Assembly (NCBI RefSeq): GCF_010119205.1
Contig: NZ_WRXM01000001.1
Location: forward strand, 248,001 to 312,000
Direction of reading: 5' to 3'
From: Haloarcula limicola
Lineage (GTDB): Archaea; Halobacteriota; Halobacteria; Halobacteriales; Haloarculaceae
Length of the DNA stretch: 64,000 nt
Shown here piece after piece: positions 8,821-18,228 of this stretch. Numbering within the stretch: position 1 is the stretch's first letter; each line of letters starts with the position of its first letter. The notes under the pieces are model-generated. The model searched no databases. It saw only the letters and a program-made list of their open reading frames with translations, and had not been told where the DNA came from. The position numbers and the translations under genes are program-made.

Positions 8821-8833
8821 TCTATTTTCTTAC
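8821..8833 (+). promoter_or_regulatory. Probable promoter of the HerA-like gene
   Basis: An AT-rich TCTATTTTCTTAC stands in an otherwise GC-rich region. A transcript starting about 27 bp downstream would begin at or near the ATG at 8853. That ATG opens a 15-codon reading frame (8853-8900) overlapping, out of frame, the ATG at 8887 used by the ATPase. Confidence 0.45.
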
Positions 8834-8886
8834 ATTCGTCTGACGGAGAGTTATGGGACGCGACGTGGTGGGTCCGGCACGAACGC

Positions 8887-10707
8887 ATGGCAGAGACTGA
8901 ACGAATCACCGTCGCGGACACGAGTTCCGGACCCGGTGGGGGCGAGGAACCGGGACAGTCCGTCGACATCCCGGTCGTCGAGCTGCTGACGGGCCGGGGA
9001 TTCATCACCGGTAAATCGGGGTCGGGGAAGTCAAACACCGCGAGCGTCGTCGCCGAGAAGTTGCTCGACAACGGCTTCGGCCTGCTCATCGTCGACATCG
9101 ACGGCGAGTACTACGGCCTGAAAGAGGAGTACGAGATCCTCCACGTCGGCGGCGACGAGGAGTGCGACATCCAGGTGACGGAGGAGCACGCGGGCAAGAT
9201 CGCCTCGCTCGCGCTCGAACAGAACGTCCCCATCATCCTCGATGTATCCTCGTTCTTAGACGAACAGGAGGCCGAGGACCTGCTGACGCAGGTCTCGAAG
9301 CAGCTGTTCGCCAAGGCGAAGAAGCAGAAACAGCCGTTCCTGATGCTCGTCGAGGAGTGCCACGAGTGGATCCCCGAGAAGGGGGGGATGGGCGAAGTCG
9401 GGCGGATGCTCATCAAGATCGGTAAGCGCGGACGGAAACACGGCCTGGGCATCGTCGGCATCAGCCAGCGCCCGGCCGACGTCAAGAAGGACTACATCAC
9501 CCAGTGCGACTGGCTGGTGTGGCACCGGCTGACGTGGAACAACGACACGAAGGTCGTCGGGCGCATCCTCGACAACAACTACGCCGACGCCGTCGAGGAC
9601 TTGGACGACGGCGAGGCGTTCATGATGACCGACTGGGCTGAGCAGGTTCGTCGAGTGCAGTTCCACCGCAAGAAGACGTTCGACGCCGGCGCGACGCCGG
9701 GTCTAGACGACTTCGAGCGCCCCGAACTCAAGTCCGTCAGCGACGATCTGGTCTCGGAGCTGGAGACGATAAGCGAGGAGAAACAGGCCACGGAGAGCCG
9801 CATCAAGGAGCTCCGCGAGGAACTCGACAAGAAGAACTCCCGCATCGCCGAGCTGGAGACGGAGCTGCAGGACGCCCGCGACCTCCAGCGGATGGCCAAG
9901 CAGTTCACGAACGCGCTGGTGGGCCACGTCGAGGGGACCAATCCGGGCCGCACCGCACAGGAAGAGATGCGCCGGCAACACGCCAGTCTGAACTCCTTCG
10001 CCGAGAACGGCGACGGGAGCGAACCGAGCGAGGCGGACGCGACGACGGACGACTCGGCGTCGGAGGGGACCGCCGACGCCACCTCCGGCGGCGGATTCGG
10101 CGACGCCTTCAGCGCGTTCGCGGCCGACGGGGTCGCGATGAACGGCGGGAGCGACGACGCGACGGCCGTCGAAGCGAACGGCGCGACCGCGAACGGCACG
10201 TCGGCCGGCGACGCGACAGCCGACGGATCGGAAGCGGGCGCGAACGGCGAGACCGGCGCCGGGACGACGAGCAACGACGCGGAGACGGCCGACGACGCGG
10301 CGCTCGCGGCGGCCATCGCCGCGGTGGAGGACGACACCGACGCCGATGCGGACGCGACGGGGGAGACAGAGGCCGACGACGCGGTCGTCGGCGAGATACT
10401 CGCCGACATCGAGGGACTGGAGGACAAGACCCGGCGGATGCTCGCCTACTACATGGAACAGGGGCCGGGGACGCCGCTCAACGCCCACTTCTCGGCGGGC
10501 GGGTCGGGCGACCGCACGTCGGCGTACGCCCGGAACCGCGTCCTCAGACTCCAGGGCCTCGTCGAGCACGTCGGCCGCGGGAAGTACGGCTACCGCCTCC
10601 GCGACCTCGTCCGCGAGGAGAGCGACGCGACGCTCGACGAGGAGACGGTCGAGGCGTACGCCTCGCGCATCGAACGGGCGGCTATCGAGGCGCACGTCGA
10701 GGAGTAG
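8887..10707 (+). CDS. HerA/DUF87-family ATPase with C-terminal winged helix
   Basis: 606 residues. Walker A GKSGSGKSN (42-50) and Walker B FLMLVEEC near 155 define a HerA/FtsK-like DUF87 ATPase; the sensor stretch GIVGISQRPADV fits the same family. After the ATPase (about 25-270) come a coiled coil (about 285-345, ESRIKELREELDKKNSRIA), a roughly 170-residue Ala/Asp/Gly-rich low-complexity linker and a C-terminal winged-helix-like domain (LEDKTRRMLAYYMEQGPG, SAYARNRVLRLQGLVEHVG). HerA proteins translocate DNA with the NurA nuclease, but no nurA is adjacent and this copy has added domains, so it may be a stand-alone DNA-linked motor. Upstream in-frame codons exist, but MAETERITV is the natural N terminus. 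Confidence 0.85.
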   Translation: MAETERITVADTSSGPGGGEEPGQSVDIPVVELLTGRGFITGKSGSGKSNTASVVAEKLLDNGFGLLIVDIDGEYYGLKEEYEILHVGGDEECDIQVTEEHAGKIASLALEQNVPIILDVSSFLDEQEAEDLLTQVSKQLFAKAKKQKQPFLMLVEECHEWIPEKGGMGEVGRMLIKIGKRGRKHGLGIVGISQRPADVKKDYITQCDWLVWHRLTWNNDTKVVGRILDNNYADAVEDLDDGEAFMMTDWAEQVRRVQFHRKKTFDAGATPGLDDFERPELKSVSDDLVSELETISEEKQATESRIKELREELDKKNSRIAELETELQDARDLQRMAKQFTNALVGHVEGTNPGRTAQEEMRRQHASLNSFAENGDGSEPSEADATTDDSASEGTADATSGGGFGDAFSAFAADGVAMNGGSDDATAVEANGATANGTSAGDATADGSEAGANGETGAGTTSNDAETADDAALAAAIAAVEDDTDADADATGETEADDAVVGEILADIEGLEDKTRRMLAYYMEQGPGTPLNAHFSAGGSGDRTSAYARNRVLRLQGLVEHVGRGKYGYRLRDLVREESDATLDEETVEAYASRIERAAIEAHVEE

Positions 10708-10725
10708 TCCGCAGTTCTTCTCCGT

Positions 10726-11373
10726 TCAGTTCAGCGGTTCGACGAGGTCTTCGAGCGCCGCCCGCGGGTCGTCGGCCTTCGCCACGCCGCTTGCGAGCAG
10801 GACGCCCGTCGCGCCGAGGTCGCTGGCGGAGACGAGGTCCTCGCCCGAGGAGATGCCGGCCCCACAGAGCACGTCCACGTCGCCGTCGACGCGAGCGGCG
10901 GCGTCGACGGCACCCGTGACGACGTCCGGGTCGGCCTGACTGACCGGCGTGCCGGTGCCGATGAGCTCCGGCGGTTCGACGGCGACGGCGTCCGGGCCCA
11001 GCGCCGCGGCCGCGCCGATCTGGTCGGGGTTGTTCGCGCAGACGATGGTCTCCAGGTCGGCCCGGTCGGCGGCGTCCAGCGACGCGTCGATGTCGGCGAG
11101 TTTCAGGCGGTTCTCCGAGTGGTTCAGGAGCGTCCCGACCGCGCCGGCGTCGGCGACGGCCTCGGCGAGCGTGCTCCCGGTGTGGCTGCCGTGCTCGTTC
11201 GGGCTGACGTGCTGTGCCCACGTCTCGACGCCGGTGTCGGCGACGGCGTCGATGTGGGCCGCCTGCGGCGCGACGGCGATGCGGACGTCGGAGTCGTCGC
11301 TCACGTCCGCCGCGGCGGTCGCTACCTCTATCGGGTCGCACGGATACGCCTTCAGGTTGACGAGTACGAACAT
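10726..11373 (-). CDS. tpiA: Triosephosphate isomerase
   Basis: 215 residues, the short archaeal length (bacterial forms are about 250). Interconverts dihydroxyacetone phosphate and glyceraldehyde 3-phosphate in central carbon metabolism, in the cytosol. Catalytic residues are visible: Lys8 in NLKAY, His85 in LLNHSE and Glu133 in [11 protein letters not shown]; the phosphate-gripping loop is [10 protein letters not shown] and the C-terminal [11 protein letters not shown]. Monocistronic; it converges with the HerA-like gene and is divergent from the HalX regulator gene. Confidence 0.95.
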   Translation of the reverse strand: MFVLVNLKAYPCDPIEVATAAADVSDDSDVRIAVAPQAAHIDAVADTGVETWAQHVSPNEHGSHTGSTLAEAVADAGAVGTLLNHSENRLKLADIDASLDAADRADLETIVCANNPDQIGAAAALGPDAVAVEPPELIGTGTPVSQADPDVVTGAVDAAARVDGDVDVLCGAGISSGEDLVSASDLGATGVLLASGVAKADDPRAALEDLVEPLN

Positions 11374-11484
11374 GTCCCATCAACCGAAGGCCGCCGGGAA
11401 ATAGGTTGCGAGCGAGCGCTCGGCGCGCCGGCGGCCGACGGTGACATTAAGACGCTGGACGGAATACACCTTCAGAGATACCCC

Positions 11485-12042
11485 GTGACCTCCGCGGACG
11501 ACCCGACGACGGTACTCGTCGTCGAAGACGAACGACATCTCGCAGACCTCTATACGGACTATCTGGACGACAGCTACGAGGTGAAGACGGCCTACAGCGG
11601 CGAAGAGGGAATAGCGATGCTCTCGGACGACGTGGATATCGTCCTCTTGGACCGGCGGATGCCGGTCGTCTCCGGGAACGAAGTCCTCGCCGAGATCGAA
11701 GAACGGGGGCTCCCGTGCCGCGTGGCGATGGTGACGGCGGTCGACCCCGACTTCGACATCTTGGAGATGCGCGTCGACGACTACCTCGTGAAGCCGGTGA
11801 CCCGCGAGGACCTCTTCTCGGTCGTCGAGCGGCTCCGAAAGATAGCGTCGTACAGCGACAACCTGCAGGAACTCACGACGCGAAAGCTGAAGCGAAACGT
11901 CCTCCGGGTCGAAAAGACGCAGACCGAACTCGACGAGAGCGAGCGGTATCAGCGGCTACAGACCGAGATCGGGGAGATCGAAGAACGCGTCGACGAACTC
12001 TCGGCGGAGTTGGACGTCGAAGAGAGAGACCTGCGCCTCTAG
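11485..12042 (+). CDS. HalX-type response regulator
   Basis: 185 residues from a GTG start. The receiver domain has acidic pocket VVEDE, phospho-acceptor Asp56 in LLDRRMP, Thr84 and Lys103 in YLVKPVT. The remaining about 75 residues form the HalX helical domain (LTTRKLKRNVLRVEKTQTEL, with heptad-like EIGEIEERVDELSAEL), known only from haloarchaeal regulators and sensors. It probably acts on transcription or on partner proteins after phosphorylation. No cognate kinase is adjacent; an orphan receiver. Its stop overlaps the stop of the convergent MBF1 gene by 4 bp. Confidence 0.9.
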   Translation: MTSADDPTTVLVVEDERHLADLYTDYLDDSYEVKTAYSGEEGIAMLSDDVDIVLLDRRMPVVSGNEVLAEIEERGLPCRVAMVTAVDPDFDILEMRVDDYLVKPVTREDLFSVVERLRKIASYSDNLQELTTRKLKRNVLRVEKTQTELDESERYQRLQTEIGEIEERVDELSAELDVEERDLRL

Positions 12043-12566
12043 TCCTTCCGTTCGACCACGTCGCCGAGCGTGTAGCTGCCCTCGCTGCTGCCGCCCGACC
12101 ACTCGGTCTCCTCGTCGCCGCCACCGGCGCTCAGGTCGATACCGAGCGACCGTTCGAGTTTCTTGCGCACGTCGTCGCTGGGCAGGGAGTTGCCCTGTTC
12201 GAGCTTGCGAATGAGGCTCGCCTTCTCGTTGAGCTGCTGGGCCAGCTCCTGCTGGCTGAGTCCCTTCGACTCGCGGGCAGTCCGTATCTGGTCGTCGAAG
12301 TCCTGGGCGATCTCGTCCATCTCGTCGAACATGTCCCGGCGGCGCGAGGAGCCGCCCGACGACGAACTGGACGGCGAAGAGGAGGAAGACGACCCGCTGG
12401 ACCCGCTCGACGACGTCGAGTACTTCGTCGACGCGGACGACGACTCCTGGGTCTTCACCTCGGTCCCGAAGTCGGTGCACTCGTCGCAGACGTCGAGTTC
12501 GGCCCCCTCGATTTTGACGCGGTTAGGAGACGAGACCTCCTTTCCGCACATCTCGCACTGAACCAT
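12039..12566 (-). CDS. mbf1: Multiprotein bridging factor 1 homologue
   Basis: 175 residues. N-terminal zinc ribbon with Cys4/Cys7 (CEMC) and Cys27/Cys30 (CDEC), a Ser-rich linker (about 40-75), then a Cro/C1-type helix-turn-helix (IRTARESKGLSQQELAQQLN, SLIRKLEQG). This is the domain order of archaeal MBF1, which links TBP to activators and associates with ribosomes. The polyserine linker is long for the family. It converges with the HalX gene, sharing the 4 bp that form both stops (CTAG). Confidence 0.92.
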   Translation of the reverse strand: MVQCEMCGKEVSSPNRVKIEGAELDVCDECTDFGTEVKTQESSSASTKYSTSSSGSSGSSSSSSPSSSSSGGSSRRRDMFDEMDEIAQDFDDQIRTARESKGLSQQELAQQLNEKASLIRKLEQGNSLPSDDVRKKLERSLGIDLSAGGGDEETEWSGGSSEGSYTLGDVVERKD

Positions 12567-12609
12567 ACGGCGGGGTTGGAGGTGCCACGGTATAAATGGT
12601 GCGCTGGCC

Positions 12610-13218
12610 CTAGTTCAGGGCCTGCATCGAGTAGTAGAAGCGCTGGGCAGCGGTGAGGTGGCCGACGACGGCGAAGACGACGAGCAGCCACCCGACCAGC
12701 GAGAACGGGCCGAGCGGCAGCGTGACGAACGCGGCCACGCCCGTCGTGATACCTACGAGGGCAAGTCTGTCGGCGCGACCGAGTAACCCGCCGTAGACCC
12801 GGTCGAGGCCGACGGCCTGCGCCTGCGTGCCGAGATAGGAGGTCATCAGGACGCCGGTTACTGCGGCGATGCCGAGCGCCCATCGGCCGATGCCCGCGGC
12901 GAGGCCGACGATGATGACGATATCGGCGTAGCGGTCGAGGACGTGGTCCAAGAGGTCGCCGCCCGACGACGCGACGTTCATCTCGCGAGCGAGCGCGCCG
13001 TCGACGAGGTCCAGCCACCCGTTCAGGAAGACGAGGACGGCCCCGACGAGGTAGCGGAACGGGTCGGCCGCGGCGACGCCGTAGACGATACCGGCGGCCA
13101 CGGCCAGCAGGAACGCGATGACGCTGACGCCGTTGGGCGAGAGGCCGACGGTCCGTGCGGCCCCGACGAACGGCCCGAGCGCGCGGTCGGCGACCGACCG
13201 GAATTTATCGAGCGTCAT
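12610..13218 (-). CDS. CDP-alcohol phosphatidyltransferase (archaetidylinositol-phosphate synthase-like)
   Basis: 202 residues with about five transmembrane helices. It has the full CDP-alcohol phosphotransferase signature D-G-x2-A-R-x8-G-x3-D-x3-D, seen as DGALAR then GDLLDHVLD. It moves a CDP-archaeol lipid onto an alcohol head group at the membrane. In archaea the related protein often makes archaetidylinositol phosphate; head-group specificity is inferred. Its ATG overlaps the kinase gene upstream by 4 bp, as the last gene of a hisC-kinase-transferase operon. Confidence 0.88.
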   Translation of the reverse strand: MTLDKFRSVADRALGPFVGAARTVGLSPNGVSVIAFLLAVAAGIVYGVAAADPFRYLVGAVLVFLNGWLDLVDGALAREMNVASSGGDLLDHVLDRYADIVIIVGLAAGIGRWALGIAAVTGVLMTSYLGTQAQAVGLDRVYGGLLGRADRLALVGITTGVAAFVTLPLGPFSLVGWLLVVFAVVGHLTAAQRFYYSMQALN

Positions 13219-13721
13219 AGCCAATCGACGTACGAGACGGTTCCTGCGCTCGGTTCGCGGTCGTCGGCGAGGACGGCCTCGATCTCGGCCGCCACCGACT
13301 CGGGATCGCGCTCTGTCGTGTCGATCTCGTAGACGCTCTCCGTTCCGTGGCGGTGGACGGCCTCCGAGAGAATCACGTCGAGGGCTTCTGACTCGGCGTT
13401 CTCGCTGGCCTTCGAGTCGGAATCGCCGCGCTCTCGAAGGCGGGAAACGACGGTGTCGGGGTGGGCGCGCAAGACGACCACGCGGTCGGCGTCGAAGTTG
13501 TGCGCGAGGTGGGACTCGAAGAGCACGTCCTCTCGCCCGTCGAGCCACTCGCTCACGGCGTCCATGTCGGCGACGAGGCTGCCGCGCTCCTCGTCCATCT
13601 CGGTCGAGAACTCCTCGTCCTTGATGACGTCGTTGAGGTGGAGCACGTCGAGGTCCGTCTCTACTCGCCCGGTCGCCGTGGTCTTGCCCGTCCCGGGCGT
13701 CCCGGTCACCGCGACTCTCAC
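13215..13721 (-). CDS. Adenylate kinase-like NTPase, Fap7/AK6 family
   Basis: 168 residues from a GTG start (VRVAVTGTPGTGKTT). The P-loop GTPGTGKTT opens the protein; HLNDVIKDEEF, then VLFESHLAHNFDADRVVVLRA and the Arg-rich lid SRLRERGDSDSKA match the Fap7/hCINAP group. These are adenylate kinase/ATPases needed for small-subunit rRNA maturation in eukaryotes and probably archaea. The GTG is fixed by a 4-bp overlap with the hisC stop; the 3' end overlaps the phosphatidyltransferase start by 4 bp. A shared message with histidine and lipid genes suggests grouping by expression level rather than pathway. Confidence 0.88.
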   Translation of the reverse strand: MRVAVTGTPGTGKTTATGRVETDLDVLHLNDVIKDEEFSTEMDEERGSLVADMDAVSEWLDGREDVLFESHLAHNFDADRVVVLRAHPDTVVSRLRERGDSDSKASENAESEALDVILSEAVHRHGTESVYEIDTTERDPESVAAEIEAVLADDREPSAGTVSYVDWL

Positions 13722-14800
13722 GACTCGACCACCTCGATGACGTCGTTCAGGACCGAGACGGCGTGTTCGGTGTCCTCCTCGGTCCCGCAGGTGATGCGGA
13801 TGCACTCGGGGAGGCCGAACGACGAGCAGTCCCGGACGATGACGCCCTCCTCCTGGGCGGCCTCGGCGACGGCGGAAGCGTCTTCGACCTCCGCGAGGAC
13901 GAAGTTGCCCGTGCTCTCCCAAGTGTCGGCAGCCAGGTTATCGTAGATGTACTCCCGCGCCCACGCCGCCGTCTCGACGGAGCGCTCGACGTGTTCGTCG
14001 TCGGAGAGCGCTGCGAGCCCGGCACGACAGGCCAGTTCGCTCGCCGAGAAGGGGGTGTTGATGCGGGCGTAGGCGTCGGCCCACGCCTCGGGGACGAGCG
14101 CGTAGCCGAGCCGGACGCCGGCCAGTCCGTACGCCTTCGAGAAGGTCCGCAGGAGCGCCACGTCGTCGCGGTCGGCCAGCAGCGAGCGCTTGCTCGGCGA
14201 GTCGCTGAACTCGCCGTAGGCCTCGTCGACGAGGACGAGCGTCTGCTCGTCGGTCCCTTCGGCGATCTCCCGGACGGCCTCGGTGGTGAACTCCGCGCCG
14301 GTCGGGTTGTGCGGGCTCGTGAGGTAGACGATCCGCTCGCCGGCGTAGGCGGAGAGGACGACGTCGGCGGTCTGGGCGAAGTCGTCGCTCTTCGAGAGTT
14401 CGTACTCGCTGACCTCGCCGTGATGGTAGCGGGCGCTCATCGCGTAGTAGGCGAAGCCCGGTTCCGGCACCAGCACCTCGTCGCCGGGTTCGAGCATGGC
14501 GCGGGCGAGGCAGTCGAGCGCGCCGTCGCCGCCGTTGCTCAGCCAGACCTGTTCCGACGTGACGTCCCACTTCTCGGCGAGCGCTTCGACGAGGTCGGCG
14601 TGGGACGATTTGGGATACGAGTGCATCCGCCCGGCGGAATCGCGGATGGCCTCGACCGCCCGCGGGCTGGGGCCGAACATGTTCTCGTTCGACGCGAGCT
14701 TCACCATCTCCTCGGGGTCGAGACCGAGTTCCCGAGCGACTTCCTCGATGCCGCGACCCGCCCGGTAGACGGTGTGTGCGGAGAGGTCCCGTGGTTCCAT
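13718..14800 (-). CDS. hisC: Histidinol-phosphate aminotransferase
   Basis: 360 residues, class II PLP aminotransferase fold. Converts imidazole-acetol phosphate and glutamate to histidinol phosphate in histidine synthesis. Visible motifs: ASNENMFGPSP (substrate Asn), SNGGDGALDCL (phosphate loop), TSPHNPTG, VDEAYGEF (Asp binding PLP), Lys222 in RTFSKAYGLAGVRLGY (Schiff base) and RITCGTEEDTE at the C-terminal carboxylate-binding Arg. The ATG at 14800 is preferred over a start 13 codons upstream because a TATA-like element lies 25-30 bp before it. First gene of a three-gene coupled operon. Confidence 0.93.
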   Translation of the reverse strand: MEPRDLSAHTVYRAGRGIEEVARELGLDPEEMVKLASNENMFGPSPRAVEAIRDSAGRMHSYPKSSHADLVEALAEKWDVTSEQVWLSNGGDGALDCLARAMLEPGDEVLVPEPGFAYYAMSARYHHGEVSEYELSKSDDFAQTADVVLSAYAGERIVYLTSPHNPTGAEFTTEAVREIAEGTDEQTLVLVDEAYGEFSDSPSKRSLLADRDDVALLRTFSKAYGLAGVRLGYALVPEAWADAYARINTPFSASELACRAGLAALSDDEHVERSVETAAWAREYIYDNLAADTWESTGNFVLAEVEDASAVAEAAQEEGVIVRDCSSFGLPECIRITCGTEEDTEHAVSVLNDVIEVVES

Positions 14801-14824
14801 GGATGTGCCAAGCGGGTGGGGCGG

Positions 14825-14830
14825 CTTAAG
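14825..14830 (-). promoter_or_regulatory. TATA-like element of hisC operon
   Basis: CTTAAG, the only AT-rich hexamer in the region, lies 25-30 bp upstream of the hisC ATG, the distance expected for a leaderless haloarchaeal transcript. Confidence 0.4.
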
Positions 14831-14920
14831 CGTGCTCACATCTACGCTCGCTTCGCGGGGTTCTGTTCATCGCCGAACCGACCGAAAACGGTAACAGCCG
14901 ACGGGCCGTGGGTCGGAGGT

Positions 14921-15616
14921 ATGCCGCTCCTCATCGACGTGCGGAAACTGACACTTATCACCGAACTCATCCAGGACGGTGCCGAGGAGGTCGCGGGGTC
15001 GCTGGGGGCGCTCGCGGGGGTCGACGCCGCCGTGGAGATCAAGAGCATCTCGTTCGTCCAGCCCGACGACATCGCCACGGAGATGGGCGGCGGCGAGATC
15101 TACGGCGCTCGCATCCGGCTGACGGAGCCGCCCTACGGCGTCTTCCTGATGACGTTCTCGACGGCGACGGCCGCCGAGATCGCGCGGTTGATGACCGGGA
15201 CCGAAGTCGACGGGGAGTTCACGCAGCTGCAGGCGTCGGCGCTTCAGGAGATGTGTAACATCCTCACCTCGGGGTTCATCGACGGCATCGCGAACACGCT
15301 GGAGACGACCATCGACATGGGGACGCCGACGGTCGAGCGGGCGCAGGCGACGGCCGTCGCCGACGCGGCGTTCTCGCACGTGCGCCGGGACTCGTTGACG
15401 ATCGTGTTGGACTCGCTCGTCGACATCGAGGAGACGGACGTGGCGTTCTCGCTCCGCATCTTTCTCGTCCCCGACCCGGGGTCGTTCGTCCACCTCATCG
15501 ACCAGTTGGACCGCGACACAGAGAGCGGGAAACCCGCTCGCGCCGAGGACAGCGCGGGCGAGGCGGGAGGGACCGACGACGTGCAGGCCTTCGAGGACGC
15601 CTTCGACGGCGCGTGA
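14921..15616 (+). CDS. cheC: CheC-type chemotaxis phosphatase
   Basis: 231 residues starting directly after a GGAGGT Shine-Dalgarno-like sequence. Contains the CheC/CheX/FliY active-site pattern E-x3-N in LQEMCNILTSGFIDGIANTL; the first half (LITELIQDGAEEVAGSLGALAG) resembles a second, degenerate copy lacking the E/N pair. CheC proteins dephosphorylate CheY-P and tune the archaellum motor response. The last about 45 residues are an acidic tail. No other che gene is adjacent, but a chemotaxis transducer gene begins about 640 bp downstream on the same strand. Confidence 0.88.
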   Translation: MPLLIDVRKLTLITELIQDGAEEVAGSLGALAGVDAAVEIKSISFVQPDDIATEMGGGEIYGARIRLTEPPYGVFLMTFSTATAAEIARLMTGTEVDGEFTQLQASALQEMCNILTSGFIDGIANTLETTIDMGTPTVERAQATAVADAAFSHVRRDSLTIVLDSLVDIEETDVAFSLRIFLVPDPGSFVHLIDQLDRDTESGKPARAEDSAGEAGGTDDVQAFEDAFDGA

Positions 15617-15674
15617 GCGAGTCGCGGCCTGCCGATTTCCGGACGTTCAAGGGGATACCGCCTCACCGCCGAGT

Positions 15675-16130
15675 ATGACCGCCGTCGATGCCGCGATGTA
15701 CGCGACGCATCTCGTGTTCGCCGGGCTGTGGGCGGGAAGCGTCCTGTTCACCACCTACGCCGTCCTTCCGACGGCGATGAACGGCGACGCCAGACCCGCC
15801 CCTCTCTCGGCGATGACCGGGAAACTCCAGACCGTCTCGCGGGCGAGTGCCCTCCTGTTGCTGCTGACCGGTGGCTACCTCGCTCAGGCCAACTACACCG
15901 TCGGGTCGCTGACCGGGTCGGGCCGGGGCCATCTGGTCATCGCGATGGTCGTCCTCTGGTTCACGCTCGCGGCCCTCGTGGAAGTGGGGTCGGCGAAACT
16001 CTCCGACGGCTTCGACCGGCAGAAGGTCCGCGAACCGGCCCGCGAGGCCCGACCGTTCCTGTTGGGCGCGTCGCTGGTCGCGGTGTTGCTCCTCGTCGAC
16101 GCCGGTGCGATTCTCGGTCTCTACTACTGA
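15675..16130 (+). CDS. Four-helix membrane protein of unknown function
   Basis: 151 residues with four predicted transmembrane helices (starting at MYATHLVFAGLWAGSVLFTT, SRASALLLLLTGGYLA, HLVIAMVVLWFTLAAL, PFLLGASLVAVLLLV). The pattern of His and Trp in helix 1 and the small size recall CopD-like or DUF2269-like membrane proteins, but no copper-binding cluster is visible, so I do not assign a substrate. It lies 58 bp after cheC on the same strand, with a probable start of its own at 15675. Confidence 0.75.
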   Translation: MTAVDAAMYATHLVFAGLWAGSVLFTTYAVLPTAMNGDARPAPLSAMTGKLQTVSRASALLLLLTGGYLAQANYTVGSLTGSGRGHLVIAMVVLWFTLAALVEVGSAKLSDGFDRQKVREPAREARPFLLGASLVAVLLLVDAGAILGLYY

Positions 16131-16257
16131 CCGGATCCGGTAGGAGCGGCCGTCGAACCGCTTTCGACCCGCAGACCTGTCTCACGAACGACGGTGGCGT
16201 TACTAACCGTGATATTGGGGGAGCAACAGTTTTCCCGGATATGTCCTCTGACAACGT

Positions 16258-18210
16258 ATGAGCGAAACAGCGAGTCCTGGCTCGGACAGGCTCGGAACGG
16301 AGAGATTAGCGCAGAAGATTCGCGAGTTCGTCCGATATATCCCGGCGGGCGATACGATTCCCGACGAGACGTGGCAGAGGCGACACCGAAACATCCTCCT
16401 GGTCGTCCTCGCGCACGTCCCGTTTCTCCTGCTGCTCGGTCTGTACGACGGCACCGAGTCGCTGGTGACCGGGGCGACGATTCCGGAGGTCCCGGTGACG
16501 ACCCTCGCGTTCGAACTCGGAATCGTCGCCACTCTCGTCGGTCTCGCGGCGCTCCCGCGGTTCGGCCGGCGCGTCCGCACCGCGCTCGCGTCCACGTCGC
16601 TCCTGTCCTGTTCGGTCGTCCTCGTCCACCTCTCGGGCGGATTCATCGAGGCGCACTTTCACTTCTTCGTCGGGATGGCGGTCATCGCCGTCTACGAGGA
16701 CTGGGTGCCGTTCGCGCTCGGGATCGCCTACGTCGTCCTCGGCCACGGCGTCTTCGGCATGATAAATCCCGAGCGCGTCTACAACCACCCGGCGGCGATC
16801 GAACACCCGTGGGTGTGGGGGCTCGTCCACGGCGTGTTCGTCCTCGGACTGGCCGCGGCGCTGATGACGCACTGGTACTCGACCGAGCGCTCCCGCGAGG
16901 AGACCGAGCAGAAACTGCGGGAGGTCCGAGCGAAGACCGAAGAGGTCGAGAACCTCGAAGCCAAGCGCGAGGAGATAGCGGCCGAGAAGGCCGAAGCCGA
17001 GGAGCTGAAAGCCGAGGCCGAAGCTCGGCAGGCCGAGGTCGAAGACCTCGTCACGCACCTCGAAGCGAAAGCCGACGCCTACAGCGACGGGATGGCGAAG
17101 GCGGCAGACGGAGACTTGACCGTTCGACTGGACCCCGATAGCGAGAGCGAAGCCATGACCCAGATCGGGGCGTCGTTCAACGAGATGTTGGACGAGACCG
17201 CCTCGGCGATGCGGGAGATCCAGTCGTTCGCGGAGACGGTGAAGACGGCGAGCGAGGAGGCCGACGCCGGGACGGCCGAGGCCAGAACGGCCAGCGAGGA
17301 GGTGGGACGCTCCATCCAGGAGATCTCCGACGGGACGGCCGACCAGCGCGAGCGCCTCGAACGGGTCTCCGGCGAGATGACCGAACTGTCGGCGACGGTC
17401 GAGGAGGTCGCCGCCTCCGCCGAGACGGTCGCCCAGCGGTCCCGTGAGACGACCGAGATCGCCGAGGACGGCGAGCGGACGGCGACCGACGCGATAGCCG
17501 ACGCGAGAGACGTGCAGGCGGCTATCGACGCCACCGTGGACGACGTCGAGACGCTCGACGAGCAGATGGCCGAGATCGGCGAGATCATCGAACTCATCAG
17601 CGACATCGCCGAGCAGACGAACATGCTCGCGCTCAACGCGAACATCGAGGCCGCGCGCGCCGGTGACGGCGGCGGCGGTGACGGGTTCGCCGTCGTCGCC
17701 GACGAGGTGAAGCAGTTGGCCGAGGAGACGCGGGACTCGGCGACCGAGATCGAGCGACGCATCGAGCAGACCCAGTCCCAGACGACCGCGACCGTCGAGC
17801 GGGCGCGGGCGGCCGAACGCGACATGGCCGAGAGCGTCGAGGCGGTCGAGGACGTCGTCGACGCCTTCGAGCGGGTCGCGGAGAACGCCGACGACACCGA
17901 CGGCGGTATCCAGGAGATACGCGACACGACGGAGGAACAGGCCGCGAGCACCGAGGAGGCGGCGTCGATGGTCGAGGAAGTCACCGACAGCAGTCGGTCG
18001 ACGGCGAGGGAGGCGGAGACCGCCTCAGCGGCCGCGGAGGAACAGGCCGCATCCATGTCGCAGGTCAGCGCGAACGTCGAGTCGCTCAGCGACCAGGCGG
18101 ACCGACTCCGCTCGCTGCTGGCGACGTTCGAGGTGGGGACCGGGTCACAGATGCGGTCGGCGGGCGGAGACCGGGCGACCGTGCTGGAAGACGGTGGGCA
18201 ACCGGAGTAA
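16258..18210 (+). CDS. Methyl-accepting chemotaxis transducer
   Basis: 650 residues. An N-terminal block of about six transmembrane helices (residues 45-210, e.g. [37 protein letters not shown]) is followed by a coiled coil, a HAMP-like segment ([20 protein letters not shown]) and a long signalling domain. The hairpin tip reads [18 protein letters not shown] then [16 protein letters not shown], the conserved site contacting CheA/CheW. The sensory part is membrane-embedded rather than a periplasmic ligand domain, so it may sense energy state, redox or a membrane partner. Methylation-type Glu pairs ([13 protein letters not shown]) occur near the C terminus. Confidence 0.92.
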   Translation: MSETASPGSDRLGTERLAQKIREFVRYIPAGDTIPDETWQRRHRNILLVVLAHVPFLLLLGLYDGTESLVTGATIPEVPVTTLAFELGIVATLVGLAALPRFGRRVRTALASTSLLSCSVVLVHLSGGFIEAHFHFFVGMAVIAVYEDWVPFALGIAYVVLGHGVFGMINPERVYNHPAAIEHPWVWGLVHGVFVLGLAAALMTHWYSTERSREETEQKLREVRAKTEEVENLEAKREEIAAEKAEAEELKAEAEARQAEVEDLVTHLEAKADAYSDGMAKAADGDLTVRLDPDSESEAMTQIGASFNEMLDETASAMREIQSFAETVKTASEEADAGTAEARTASEEVGRSIQEISDGTADQRERLERVSGEMTELSATVEEVAASAETVAQRSRETTEIAEDGERTATDAIADARDVQAAIDATVDDVETLDEQMAEIGEIIELISDIAEQTNMLALNANIEAARAGDGGGGDGFAVVADEVKQLAEETRDSATEIERRIEQTQSQTTATVERARAAERDMAESVEAVEDVVDAFERVAENADDTDGGIQEIRDTTEEQAASTEEAASMVEEVTDSSRSTAREAETASAAAEEQAASMSQVSANVESLSDQADRLRSLLATFEVGTGSQMRSAGGDRATVLEDGGQPE

Positions 18211-18228
18211 GCGCTCGCTCAGAACCGC

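Noticed and set aside
13763-14920. Upstream extension of cheC
   Set aside because: The in-frame extension runs antisense to hisC with low-complexity content; a GGAGGT directly precedes the ATG at 14921.
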